A stretch of 64,000 nucleotides of DNA from Hemerocallis citrina. Its lineage: Eukaryota; Streptophyta; Magnoliopsida; Asparagales; Asphodelaceae. Under the pieces are notes generated by a model that worked only from the letters and a program-made list of their open reading frames with translations, did not search any database and was not told where the DNA came from. A program made the position numbers and the translations under genes. The stretch is from positions 1,704,501 through 1,768,500 of the forward strand of contig CM030360.1 of NCBI GenBank assembly GCA_017893485.1, given 5' to 3'. The stretch's first letter is position 1. The number at the start of each line of letters is the position of its first letter. Positions 11,149 to 23,000 of the stretch are shown piece by piece.

Positions 11149-11970
11149 TCAAATGTATCTTCAGTTCCAGCACCCCCAATCGCCCATGCTCACCGATCAA
11201 AAAAATGGGTGGATGAGTATTTGAAAAGTCTCCAAGATAAAGCCAAGAAACAACGTCCATCTCTTTATTATATGGAATATTGCCAAGAGACAGCTAGACG
11301 ATATCCTACACCACTTCAATATAGAGAGTACATCCAAGAGAAGGCTATGAGTCATCCTCCGCCCTCTCATCATTCCCTACATGACATGGCAATGATATCG
11401 GGTAAGGAAGTCGACAAGTCTCAACTTTTTCATACTATTAATGATGATTTGGAGCTCTCTAATATATATGGGAAAGAGCATGAGGTCTTGACTTCATCTA
11501 CTAGCGATGACACTGATTTGGATAGTAATAGTCATAATAGTAATGATGAAGAAGGTGGGAAGTTGGTCGATGCTGAGACCAATTGTGAAATATCGATACG
11601 AGGCGAGATTTGTGATCACGAGCAGATTAGTCTGCCTCAGTTTGCCGAAAATTGCTTGGCAAGCAACAATGTGATGGTTGATAAAGAACAAGCATTGAGT
11701 GTAGCAATTGATCTTCTTAATGAAGAACCCTATCATCGTCAACCACGCTTGGTTGGAAAGATTGAGGAGATTGCAGCAGTTGAAGAGGAAGTTCCAAGAG
11801 AAGAAATGTTGGTTCAAGGTGAGAATCTACAACTTGAAGTCTATTCTGATCAGAAGTTTGAGAAGAGCCATCAAGTTCAGCTGAGATCATCATCGAATAT
11901 CATAACATCTTCAAATGGCGAAGAAGGACAACATGTAAAAAAGTGTGGAGAAAACGTTGCTACTGAATAG
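11149..11970 (+). pseudogene. Captured or unknown coding segment, acidic protein
   Basis: Open + strand frame without a good ATG start, ending at TAG 11968-11970. The predicted product is hydrophilic and rich in Asp, Glu, Ser and Asn. It opens with charged helical text (DEYLKSLQDKAKK) and has an SNDEEGG-type acidic stretch in the middle. I do not recognise the source. The frame continues past the TAG into the DCP1-like segment, so one point mutation may separate two parts of what was a single ORF. It could be a remnant of the element's own protein or another captured host exon. Confidence 0.45.
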
Positions 11971-12558
11971 TTAAAGGATATCTTGGGAGATTTCGAGTAT
12001 GAAATCCAAGCTCCATATTTGTTATACCGGATCACAACTCAAGAAGTTAATGGTATATGGTTTTACAACCAACAAGATTGTGAAGCTGTTGCAAGTCTTT
12101 TCAGCAGGATATTGAATGCATTATCCAAGGTCCCTCCAAAGGCCAATTTATCTTCAACTAAGAGTGACTTTGAAAAGCTGGAATCTGCTCCCACTTTATC
12201 CGTCATGGAGGGCTTTCTAGTGCCACCAACGTCATCTTCGAATAATGTTCCAGATGAGTCAATTGTCAACTTCTTTAGTGCAGCCATGAGTATTGGTAAT
12301 GCATCAACTGTAGCAGTTGGAGGACCACCACCACTTCAATGTCTAGCTATTCCCCAACCTTCCCATTCACTTATCATCATTCCATCGGCAGTACTCCCCT
12401 TTCAACCTGCTTCTTCCCCAACATCCACTCCTTTGATGCCTCTTGAATCGAGCAACAACAACAGTAACAAGACATACGATGAGCTTGGTAGAGGTGAACC
12501 CATCAGCAATCTTTATATAACATGGCTACAATTGAAATTGGATGTGAACCTAGTGTGA
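11971..12558 (+). pseudogene. DCP1-like (mRNA decapping subunit) fragment in retroelement
   Basis: Piece of the mRNA decapping activator DCP1, normally a cytoplasmic EVH1-domain protein that stimulates DCP2. The text LGDFEYEIQAPYLLYR, EVNGIWFYNQQDCE, SKVPPK and VNFFSAAMSIGN is the second half of the plant DCP1 EVH1 domain plus the start of its linker. The first half of the EVH1 domain is absent. There is no ATG; the segment follows an in-frame TAG. From about 12330 to the stop the text is Pro/Ser-rich and no longer clearly DCP1. It lacks introns, consistent with capture from an mRNA. Identification is from recalled family sequence, not a search. Confidence 0.82.
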
Positions 12559-12604
12559 GGAAATTTGTTCGTGGCACTTTTATGGAAAAAAAACTGTTGC
12601 TTCT

Positions 12605-14011
12605 ATGAGCCCTACACCAGAAGGAAATTTAGCAGTAGATGCGTATCATGAGCTTGCAGATGTGAAATGGCTTCAGAATAAGCCATTATTTGAATCTGTA
12701 GATGCACAGTGGCTACTAATTCACAAAGCTGAAGACGAAAAGCTTCTTCCAGTTACAGTAAAATTACCAGAAAGTGTGCAAAATGATTTATTAACTGATG
12801 CCAATCTTTTGGGATCTCGAAGGACTTGTATGTTGATGGAGTCTATTCCTAATGACAAAGTGCTTATGTCAGAGATTAAAGAGCAAGCAAAGGTGATTAC
12901 TAATGAGTGGAAGACTAAGTTAGATGGTCTTGGAACTAATGCTAACAATGGGAACTCGCTAGAAGTTGAAGAGGAAAATATGCAAGGGTCCAGCTCCAAT
13001 AAGGATGCTGAACCCCATTTAGTCTCGGTTGAGGTAGGTGCTTCTTTGATGCGTCTATTAACAGAAAAATGGGGATCTAGACAAAAACATATTGAGGAAG
13101 AAACTGGAGTGAAGATCACATTTCCATCTTCCAAAAAGGATGATTTTATTGTTATGGAAGGAATATCCTCCGAAAGTGTGAGAATGGCACAAGAAAAGTT
13201 AGTCAGTGTTCTCGAAGATGCAGTGAGAAGCCCAAGCTTGGATTACTCCCACTTTATCTCTCTTCCTTTGGCTCTCCACCCAGAAATCATGCAGAAGCTA
13301 CAAAAATTTCATAATTGCATACTGGGGAATTATACTTCTGACCTAGAAAATCATGATAGCAGTTCAAATGAAGATCATTCAGATGCTGATGCTGATGAGG
13401 GTAATAAGTCAAAGATCCGAACTATTGCTACTATATTGGAAGTACAAAAAGAAAAGGAACAGGTCATAGTGAAGTTAGATATTAAAGATGTTAATTCAAG
13501 TGCTAGTCGACAACCAAGTTCTGCCGTGTCAGTACTGGGTATTGAAAAATCCATATTTATTAAGCCGATGACATTTCACTTAATCGTCCTGATGCTGAAG
13601 TTTTGGCACGGAGACCATGTTGCTGCAGCTACTGAAGTTCTGCAGAATATATTTTTCGAGGAGAATGATGACTTGAAGACACTTAACTGCCATTATGATG
13701 CTCTAAATGCTACAAAGGTTGTGAGTAACATAATGGATGATTCTATGGTGAGTAGTGTTTATGAAACTGATGTGCTCAAGGAGAGAGCCTACACCCTATT
13801 TTATGCAAAGAAGGGTCCTTCAACATTGTTCTGTAGCATAATGAAGGAGGCCCAAAAATTGAAGGATAACTCATCCAAATCTGTGGTGGACTATAATGAT
13901 TCAAGTTTCCTTCTCTCCATCTTCTACCGGGAGACAAGGCGCTTCATCTTTGACCCGCGAGGAGGAAGACATGGTCGCATATTTGGCGAGGTTTTTGGAT
14001 GGGTCTCTTGA
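12605..14011 (+). pseudogene. Chimeric ORF: FRIGIDA-like + ASCC1-like KH + UBP-like pieces
   Basis: A 468-codon open frame joining unrelated host domains. Nucleotides about 12785-12980 (GSRRTCMLMES, IKEQAKVITNEWKTKLD, NGNSLE) resemble the conserved core of FRIGIDA-like proteins. About 13021-13250 is a KH domain (EVGASLMRLL, IEEETGVKITFPSS), and about 13235-13660 the SPSLDYSHFISLPLA and SIFIKPMTFHL parts of an ASCC1-like 2H phosphoesterase protein. The KH glycine loop reads EKWGSR where GKGG is usual, so RNA binding is probably lost. About 13740-13890 (ERAYTLFYAKKG) resembles the end of a ubiquitin-specific protease. The first 60 residues are not recognised. It is one frame away from the DCP1-like ORF. 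A translated chimera is possible but unproven. Confidence 0.75.
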
Positions 14012-14069
14012 TGTTGAAGAAAATCATCACATTGACCTTGAGGACAAGGTCAAAATAAGGGGGAAGGAT

Positions 14070-14454
14070 TGATGCAGTTCTCTAATTTGCATCTTCTCTT
14101 TTTCTTCACAAATAATCTCGTATCGGTATTTTTGTTTTGTATTTCAGTCCTTATGCAATTTCTTAATTGTTGTGTTTGTTTTACAGTTAGGTCCTTGTAT
14201 TAAAGAAAGAGGGTTAAGGTGCATTGTGCACGGGCTTAGGTGATTGCTAGCATTATCAATAATACCCTATTGTAATCTCATTTAGAGGATATGAATGAAT
14301 ATGAATTAAAGTCTTCTTTATCTTCTTATCTTCTTCTTCCTTCTTCTTCTTTTTCTACCTCCTTGCTCTGTTTTTTTTCCTTTCTATTTGATTCATGGAT
14401 GCCATCTTCGGCACCATTAGCCATTACGATTATCCATCGATTGGGATCATAACA
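14070..14454 (+). repeat. 3' LTR
   Basis: 385 bp, starts TGATGCAG and ends CATAACA. Lacks the MITE present in the left copy. It has a few extra CTT-rich bases and scattered substitutions relative to the left LTR, so the insertion is not very recent. Confidence 0.88.
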
Positions 14455-15195
14455 TCTTCTCAAAGTGCTCTGAGAAAGAATTGCAGCTGTTCGATCTTCT
14501 TTCTTTAATTACTTAGCATAAACTCATACCTTATCTCTTGCAATGGTCTATTCCTGAGAGACAAACTACAGTCTCTGTACAAATTCTCACATCAACCCGT
14601 AGTTAACTTGCTCATCAGGGAAACAATGAAATTTCAGAATTCATCTTCATTCAACAATTTATAATCTACTTTCAACACTGTTCAGTGGACAAAAGTGTAA
14701 AAAAAAATTAATTAATTGAAATATTGGAGCTTTCAACCAAACGATGACTTTCTTGCTTTGGATGAAGCACAGGAAATGACTTGCCGATATTGGATCTCCC
14801 ATCATCACCGGTCTCAAATATATAGTTCACAAAATAACTAGTAGTTATTCTTTTTGGTGCGTAGTTCGGTTTAATCAATTTTTACTAGTAGTTGGTGAGC
14901 TTTCGTATTTGCTCTGATCACTCTAGCATCTCTTTAGTCGATATTCCATTCTTTTACCTGATATTTGTTCGATTTGATTCCCTTCTATTCTGTCCCCCTG
15001 TGTTGTTCTTCAGTTTTTATTTGTCAGGGTTTTTTTTCTCCCTCCTTTATTTTTGTCAATTCTACACTCAAGTGATTGCTATAGTATTGGTTTGTACTCA
15101 TTCTTAAGTATTTTATTTATCTTGGGCTTTCCTTTGGCCCATTTTTCATAGCCTGTTTTTATTATTTTTTGCCCTTTTTAGTGGGCCTTTTCATG
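14455..15195. other. AT-rich intergenic stretch
   Basis: No gene recognised. The T-rich part from about 14890 could be an old LINE 5' UTR, because a LINE ORF1 scrap follows it in the same direction. Confidence 0.4.
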
Positions 15196-15471
15196 CAGTA
15201 TACTTGGGCTCAAGTTGTAAAAAGAAACATTAAGCTCGTTTTGGGGATTTCGAAGGAAGCGACATTTTGATGGCTTCCATGACTTTGTTACGCCGTCTCA
15301 AACCAGGCCACCTAAAAAATTTCTGCCCAACAAAATACAGTATATCTTCTGTGATAAGTTAAGACATTCTCATAACCAATTCTTCCCCACAAAACAATTG
15401 CTCGGTTTACAGCTTGGTATCCCCATTACTGATCAGGTTTTGGCCGTTCTTGACTCCCCCGCTCTTGAATA
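15196..15471 (+). pseudogene. LINE ORF1 scrap (+ strand)
   Basis: Decayed fragment homologous to the start of ORF1 of the adjacent - strand LINE. WAQVVKRN corresponds to WVDVVKKK there. The end (about 15370-15471) matches the text after the zinc knuckle, with QLLGLQLGIPITDQVL against QLLGLSLGVPISDQVL. The middle is shortened and carries stops. It stops where the oppositely oriented LINE begins. Confidence 0.7.
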
Positions 15472-15889
15472 AACCCATAATTGAAGAGGAATAGAAGTTA
15501 AGTAACGACTAAGAGAACTAGAACGACAGTCCTTGTACCAAACATGTTGCCATAAAAAGAGTAAAAACCTAATACAACACAGATAATAAACATATAAGAA
15601 TAGGGGGAGGAAGGCCACCTCCGAAAACCAACCACAAGAGGCAGACCTGGTGGGTGGAGGGTGAGCAGAAGCGCCACCTAAAGAGAACCCACACTATGCT
15701 ATAAAGGAGATAGCACACAGGATCACAGCCTCAAGAACAAAACCCACAAAAAACCAACCATACAAAAAGCAGAATAAACCAAAAACACCTCTGCCAAAGG
15801 ATTGGTAGAGGAACAAAAGCGAGCAAAGGTTGTTAACCAGCAACCCGCAAAAGAACAGAAGAGTGTGAAAGAACTAATAAGAGTGAAAA

Positions 15890-18800
15890 TTAAGGGGGAA
15901 GATAGTTATAAAGACGGTAAAAAATTGCTCCCTCTTCAGGGCGCTGTAGACACAGTGCCTCTACTTTAGGCTGTGCTAAAGCGGAGGACCAACACTTAGA
16001 GAGATAAAGGAAATCATCTAGGGGACTATTAATAGTCCTAGAAGATTGGGGAAAAAGGCGATTATTCCTTTCTTTCCATATAATCCAAAAGATAATCATA
16101 ACTGAAAAATCCCACGGGTTACGAAATTTTTTGATAATATAACCGCTCCTCCAATCGGTCCAGCAATCTAAGATTGAGGGAGGGAGCTGGTTAACTTGCC
16201 ATGCAAACAAACAAGTTTGCCATAGCGAACGGATGATCACACAGTGAATAAACAAGTGATTAACCTCTTCCGCGTCAGAAGGCAGAAGGGGCACACTTGT
16301 CCCCAAGCGAGGTTCCTTTTGTTGAGAATCTCAACCGTTAAGAGTTTGTTGTTAACAGCCAACCAAGAAAGAATCTTAACTTTCAGCGGAGCAAAGCACC
16401 TCCAGATGATCTTGGCAAAGGGAGACTGGACACCTCCGTAGTTAAGAAAGTTACAAAAGAATTTAACAGAAAAGATACCCGAAGACGTCCATCTCCAATT
16501 AAAATCATCTATCGGATGTGAAGAATAATTGGATAAACGATGAAGAAGATTGGCATACTCGATAGCCTGAGAAGGAGAGGGAATGGAAGAGAAAGGGATA
16601 TGCCATTCTCTATGACCGTTGGAAATCGAGAGGTAATCTGCAACGATGGTGTTTTGATTCGAAGCCAGATCAAAAAGATCTGGGAAAGCGTGCTTAAGCT
16701 TATAAGTACCGATCCATAGATCGGACCAGAAAAATGTTTTGGCGCCTTCGGCACACAATTTAAAAATACCACACTGAAAGGGAGCAAACACTTTCCAAAC
16801 TCCTTTCCAAAAGGGAGAGGCTGCAGAAGCTAAGGACTGATGAAACTCCCAGACTTTGCGACGAGAATGACATTTCTTAGAAATTAAACGGCCCCACGAC
16901 AGGTTATCCTCTTTAATCAGTCTCCAAAGCCATTTGCCCAAAAGAGCTAGGTTTTGGTTCCTCAAATTAAGTACCCCTAACCCACCCGATGCTTTGGAGG
17001 AGCACACAATCTTCCAGTTACAGAGGTGAGTACCAGCTCTGTAAGAGTCAGATCCAGACCAGAAAAAATTACTTCTAATTTGATCAATCCTTTTAATGAC
17101 CCAGGATGGAACATAGAAAAATGACATCATATAAAACGGGATAGAAGAGAGAACGGAGTTAACCAAGATCAGTCTACCACCTCAAGATAATTGCCTTTCA
17201 GACCAAATATTGAGTCTGGATTCAACCTTGTCAATCATAGGAATTCAGTCTGTTTTATGCAACTTACCCCATCTAAGGGGGATACCTAGGTAAGTGATTG
17301 GAAAAGATGCGCTAGCGCAATTAAAGAACCGAGCTATCTCATGTTGACGGTTATCCGACCCTCCGAGCCAAAGGACGAAGGACTTCTGAAAGTTAATAGC
17401 CAGTCCAGAGGCCTTTTCGAAGATATAGAGGAGAAGTTTCAGGTTTCTAAGGGTGCAACCGTTTGGTTTAGCAAAAATGACCGTATCATCCGCATATTGT
17501 AAATTAAGAACGTCCCTAAAACTGTTAGAGGAACACAACCCTTCAATAACGTTGGCATCCCAAGCGTTACGCAGAAGCTTGCTGAAAACATCAGCCACTA
17601 GAGCGAACAGGAGAGAGGAGATTGGATCTCCTTGACGAAGGCCACACTTGCATTTGAATTTGTGGCCCTCAGTCCCATTAATGAGAATAGAGGAGGTACT
17701 CGCAAACATGCTAGATTTGATCCAAGTGATCCACTTCAGGCCGAAACCACAGTTAAGAAGGATGTCAAAAAGAAAGTCCCAACTGACATTATCGTAAGCT
17801 TTTTAAAAGTCAAGTTTTAAGAGGATGCCATCAGAATTAGTTCTGTGGCAATTGGAGATAACTTCTTGCGCACAAGCCACGCTATCAAGAATGAAGCGCT
17901 CCTTAATAAATCCGGACTGAGCAGGATCAATAAGAGGTGGGATAACCTTACTGAGGCGAGTTGAAAGCACTTTCATAATGATTTTAAAAGAAGTATTGTG
18001 GAGACTAATAGGTCAGAAACTAGTCACCGAATTGGCTCCCAGCATTTTGGGAATGAGCACTATATGCGCATAGTTGATGCAATCGAATGAAAAGAGACCA
18101 AGATGCACGTCAACAAACATAGCCAAAATGTCCTCTTTTAGGAACTCCCAAAACTTTTGAAAGAAAAAGGTAGGAAATCTGTCGGGGTCAGGAGAAGAGT
18201 CGCTTTTTAGAGAGAAAACCGCAGTTTTAATCTCTTCTTCAGTAAAGGGATCTTCCAACTCGGACAAATCCTGAAAGGCAGCCCCATATAGTTGATTCTA
18301 GTCAAAGAAAATGGATCTCTTTTTAGAGCGACCGAGAAGAATTTTGAAAAAGGTGAGGAAGGTGGAATGAAACTCCGCATTGGAAGAGCACTCAATGCCA
18401 TTGTCAATGATGGAGGATATTTGATTGCATCGTTGACGATGCAAAGCGAAATTGTGAAAAAAGGAAGTGGTAGCGTTGCCTTCTTTGAGCCAACGGCTTT
18501 TAGCTCGTTGAGCCCATTTAATGTGATCATTTTGTAGTAGACCTGCAAACTCACGTTTGCACACATTCCTCTCACAACGAAAAGAGTCAGAGATAGGGCC
18601 CTGCTCTTCAACCTGGTCAATAGTAGAGATGGAGGATAAGAAGTAGTTTTTAAGTGCAGAAGCGTTTGCAAAATGCTCCTTAGACCAAATTTTGCATCCA
18701 TACTTCACAGCGTGAAGCTTAAGAAGCAATCTCCCAAGGCCATGCGAGCCGGTAATGGCGGACAGGCACTCAGAGATTATGTTAACAAAAATCTGATCTT

Positions 18801-19548
18801 GTAACCAAAACTTTTCAAAACGGAATTTGAAAGGTTTAGCGAAATTGAAGTTAGAATGAAGCACTATAAGCACGTGATCTAAAGAGGGGTTAGGTAGAGC
18901 ACAAGCGAAAGAATGATGAAAGGAGGAGATCCAATCTTGAGACACAAGGAATCGATCAAGCTTCGCCATCGATGGAGCTAGCCTCATATTGGACCAAGTA
19001 AAAGATCTATCATTAAGAGGAATATCGAAAAGGTTGAGGCTCCGAATGCAATCGCTGAAACGGGTTGAATCTGCTCGAATGGAGATATTTTTGGTTCTTT
19101 CATGGGAAAAACGGGTAATGTTGAAGTCTCCACAGAACATCCAAAACCTGTTGATATTATGGCGAAAAGATTCAAATTCGCTCCAAAACTGGTTTTGACG
19201 GTCAGCAGAGGAGGGACCGTAGACGAAGACCACATGGAGACAACAATTGAATTCAAACCAGTGAAGACAGACGATAAGGAAAATTTTGAGATGGTGCACC
19301 GAAATTAGAGAAAAGAGGGAAGGCTTAAAGCCAAAAAGGATACCTCCACGGGTGCCAATAGCATCAAGAGGGATCTAACTAGATATAGTGGAACTCCCAT
19401 TGGAACGCAGGATAGAGAGAGTGGTGGAATCCAGTTTGGTTTCTTGGATAGATATCATATCGCAACGAGAAGATGCGATAAGATGGAACGTGGATTGTTG
19501 TTTGCTGGGACAACGAATACCCCGTATATTCCAAGAAGCACTAATCAT
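15890..19548 (-). pseudogene. LINE ORF2, inactivated
   Basis: Endonuclease/reverse transcriptase pseudogene, parallel over its length to the intact ORF2 at 322-3966. The start is ATG 19548 (MISASWNIRG). Endonuclease motifs QETK, CGDFNIT and the RT motifs GLRQGDPIS and YADD (LQYADDTVIFA) survive. One reading frame is kept from 19548 down to about 16300, broken by in-frame stops near 19375, 18298, 18013, 17820, 17245 and 17185. A frameshift near 16250-16300 then moves the zinc-binding RVT tail (NHLFIHC) to another frame. The long frame retention with scattered stops looks like point-mutation decay rather than rearrangement. Confidence 0.88.
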
Positions 19549-22047
19549 AAAGATGTTTGGACTCGATAGCTCTGGAGATTTCCAGCCTACGGAAAGCTTC
19601 GAAATCCATGAGGATATCCGAGTTAACCGCAAAGCCCATATTGGAAGCAAGATGAAGAAAATCCGTCGAAGAGACCGAGTCGAAATGGACTTCGTAAACG
19701 GAGCCAAAAGAAGAAGGGTCCCTAACATGAGGAACTGGCGACGAAATTTCTAGGTTGCGAATTTGCACCGCTAAGGATGCTTTCGAGGCAGACGATAAGT
19801 GAGAATTATTTTTAGCCTTAAGACGAGCACTAGAACGGAGTAACGGGAGGGGGGATTTGGAACCCTTCCAAAGATTAGGATACTTATCATCTCGGGGAAT
19901 AGGAGTCAGCTTACTAACATTTGAAACGGACAAGGATTGGTTACCTTCTAGGTTATAAGAAATCGTCTGTTCTGATAAGGGGGAGGACAAAAGGTGGGGA
20001 ATAGGCCGTAGCTCTTCCAATCCCTGCCCTAGTAGCGAGATGGGGGAAGAGGCGATAGGATTCCTAGAATCAAGACCGGGGGAGGCAGAGAGATTAAACC
20101 TCATCGGAGGAGAGCAGAAGTCACTAGTCCCCTCAGGAAAACATCCAAGAGGTGGGATAGTTTTGAAGGGATGAACGGATAGATAAGAGAAGGGGGAAGA
20201 GGCAGTAATGGGCGAGAACGGCCCCAAATTAAACACGAAGCATTTAAAACAAAATAAATACAAAACTGAAAAAAAACAAATTTAGAACAAGAAATAGGGA
20301 GAAGTACCTTATGTGACGAATGCTTGCGATTGAGACCCTGTTCCTCTTCCGCCAGGAGGTTATCCTGATCCATCCAGTTCGCCTTAGGCACCGAAGATTT
20401 GAGAGAACCCAGAGATGAAGATAACATTGGATCCAGAGACTTAGGCAAGACTTTGGAGAACTTGTCCCAATCGGCCGCAAAGTTGGGATTCACTTCCCAC
20501 TTTAGCCAATTCGAGTTGACATCTGACAGTCGACTCTGAGACGAAGTCAGCAGAGGCCCCTGAGATGACTGGGGACCCTCCGAAATTAGAGAAGAGGAGG
20601 TGGGAACAGCAGAGCGCTGAAGCTTCACTTTGGTCGCAGATTGCAACGCGATATCAGGGTTGATCCAAACAAGATTGGGTGGCTTAGCAAGGGACACCTT
20701 TGGAAGAGGAACACTATTTCTTCGAGGGAAGGGGATCTTCTTTTTCATTAAGGCTTTGCCCTTCAGTTTGGCAAGTTGAGGAGAAGGGAGAGATGAAGCA
20801 CCAGTGGAGAACGGTTCGGAGGGAAATCCCACAGTCAGAGCAGATGCAGGATTAGTAGGTAGAACATGAGTAACTGCTAGTGAAGAGGAGGGGAGATCAT
20901 GATAATTGACAGCGATGGCAAACACTGCTTGATCAATACGAAGCGTATATGCCTCGACCCTATCTTGCACTTGCAGGCAAAGATAATCTGCCTCAACTTG
21001 GAGACAGCCTGAAGCTAGAAGGGCAGTCGACGAAGTGCAAATAAGGTCTCCGATACATTTAGTCATATCTGCCACAAGGCGAGGGGAGTCACAAAAGGGA
21101 GGGAGGCCTAAGAGAGTGACTTTGATGGGAGACTGCAGGAGTACAGAGGAAGAGGCACCATAGTGAAACCATTTACGAATAGATAAGTTAATCGAACCAA
21201 TAGAAAATGATTTGAGGGCAATCAAATCATCCAAAGCTTTGGTAGAAAGGCACTTGATAACAATGTCACCATTGGAGCAAGCATTCAAAGCCCAAGTCCA
21301 GTCAGTAATATTACAAGCTTTGCACAGCAAAGAATTCAGAGCATAATAGGATATGGACTGCCCAGAGAAGGACACTGCACCCAGACAATCCGCTTGGGAC
21401 ATTTTGGCACAGGTTTCTGGAGAGGGCACATACACAAGGGTGACATGCACCTTTTGAACCATGTCCAAGGAGGACAAAGCAGCAGCGGTAGGGTGAACAG
21501 AGGAGGAAATAATATCGGAAACCACTTGGGGCTGAGAAGACATGACGGGAGGATTAGACGTGGGTGGAACTACGATGAGTTGGGAGGCAGGGGGAGTTAG
21601 AAGGAGGGGAGATTAAACATCTAACTTTGGGCGCTTCGGCTTCTTGTTATGAAGATCAGCCAACTTGGCTTGCAAAGAGGGAAAATCGAGGGCGCCAAGA
21701 ACTTGATCAGAGATTGGCACCCCCAAAGAGAGACCAAGCAGTTGTTGGAGAGAGAAGCATTTATTCCGCGAGTGCCCTGGTTTCAGGCAAAAAAGGTATT
21801 TGATTTTGAGCGAACAAAAAACTTTGAGGTGACTAGGGTGAAGGCAGCGAAAGCAACGGGGAGGAGAAGAAAGGTTAGAGAAAGGGGAACGAGAAGTAGA
21901 AGAGACAGAAGATAAGGATTGACGTTGAGGATAGGGGGATAAGAACCCTAGAGGGTTCTGGGCGATGGGCCGAAGAGAGGCTTTTGTACCCAAATCTTTT
22001 TTAATTTTAGATTTCTTTTTTACCACATCGACCCATGACTGGCCCAT
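19541..22047 (-). pseudogene. LINE ORF1, inactivated
   Basis: Gag-like RNA-binding protein of the - strand LINE. The start is probably ATG 22047 (MGQSWVDVVKKK). Near the N-terminus is a CCHC knuckle, CFRCLHPSHLKVFC. A second one, FCLKPGHSRNKC, has lost its first Cys to Tyr. A stop at 21613-21615 interrupts the frame. The central part (about 21540-20300) resembles the DUF4283-type domain common in plant LINE ORF1. A frameshift near 20260-20300 moves the C-terminal part to the frame ending at 19541. The stop overlaps the ORF2 start as ATGATTAG, as in the left-edge LINE. Confidence 0.8.
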
Positions 22048-23000
22048 GAGGCTCAACCAGACCAAAACCGAACTAATAGAGATAGGGGGAAAAGTTACCT
22101 CAGGAAAGAAAAACACTTATTGTAGAGATCGAAATAAACGAGAAAGGAACGTCGGAAAAGGGAGAAATTAGAATCCCAAAATAAAAAAGCCAAAGCAAGA
22201 GAAGGAGAAAACAAATCCACGGCAGGAAAGTAAAAACCGAAGGAAGAAATGCACAGCAGGGCAAGTAAAAACCAAAAGAAGAACCAACTACACCGCCAGC
22301 ACTAAGAGATGCCAGGCAAGAAATCCAGCTGAAAATAAAATTCTGAAACAATCCTCAATTCAGGAGCAAGAATGAATCCTTTGAGGATAGGGGAGAATAA
22401 AGGAGAAAGATCTCCAAGAAAACAATAGAAAAATAATTAAACCGAAGAAAGAAGAAGCTTACAGTGAGAAAGGAGCGATCAGGTCTCTAGCCAGCGAGAG
22501 AATAGCGAGCACCGGATCACACAGCCAGAAGCGGCAGCGACTAAGTAAAAGGGTCGCCACCCACTTAATCACAGCACACCCGCCCTTGACACCCTTCAAA
22601 CTCAGAACCTCTCCACTCGAAAGGAAGAGAGAAATGGTAACAACACTAGACCGGGGAAAGGGGAGAGAGAGAGAGACAAGCTCGACTCAACAAGAAGGTG
22701 GGGGAGAAGAGGAGCAATGGGGGTGTTGAGCAAATGACAGAAGAGGAGGGAGGGGGATAGGGTAAAGGGAAAGCTAGCTCTGGACGGGGAAACGATGAAG
22801 GAGGGGACAGGAGTACAGTAGAGGACAGAGGATGGAGGAGAGGGGAGTAAAAGGGGAGATGGTTAAGTAAAGGATGAAGAGAGGAGAAAAATTAACGAAG
22901 GGGGGAGGTACGGTAGGGGATGGGGGACGCCGGATCTGGAGGGAGAAGACGCTGTGAAAGGAGAAGTTTTTGGAGAGAGTTGGAGAGTTTTTTGTAATCA
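22048..23000 (-). other. LINE 5' UTR (approximate)
   Basis: CT-rich on the - strand, no coding sense. It would hold the internal promoter of an L1-type element. The outer limit is a guess based on the change in composition near 22990-23000. Confidence 0.5.

Larger units (their letters stand above)
10124..14454 (+). mobile_element. Non-autonomous LTR retrotransposon carrying host gene fragments
   Basis: Two related direct repeats bound the element: 10124-10671 (enlarged by a MITE) and 14070-14454. The left LTR is followed by TGGTATCAGAGCC at 10673, complementary to the 3' end of initiator-Met tRNA (primer-binding site). The right LTR is preceded by the purine tract AAGGGGGAAGGA. The flanks GCTTC (10119-10123) and TCTTC (14455-14459) are a 4/5 target-site duplication. 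The first base pair of the left LTR reads TC instead of TG. No gag zinc knuckle, protease, RT, RNase H or integrase is visible. The interior is instead a mosaic of host-like coding pieces, all on the + strand. Confidence 0.88.
15472..23000 (-). mobile_element. Decayed full-length L1-like LINE (- strand)
   Basis: Same family as the LINE at the left edge, read on the - strand: 5' UTR about 23000-22048, ORF1 22047-19541, ORF2 19548-15890, 3' UTR about 15889-15472. No clear poly(A) or target duplication was found, so both outer limits are approximate. Several nonsense codons and two frameshifts make it inactive. Confidence 0.85.

Noticed and set aside
14892..15107. Hydrophobic 71-codon ORF
   Set aside because: T-rich non-coding DNA with no codon bias; more likely an old LINE 5' UTR.
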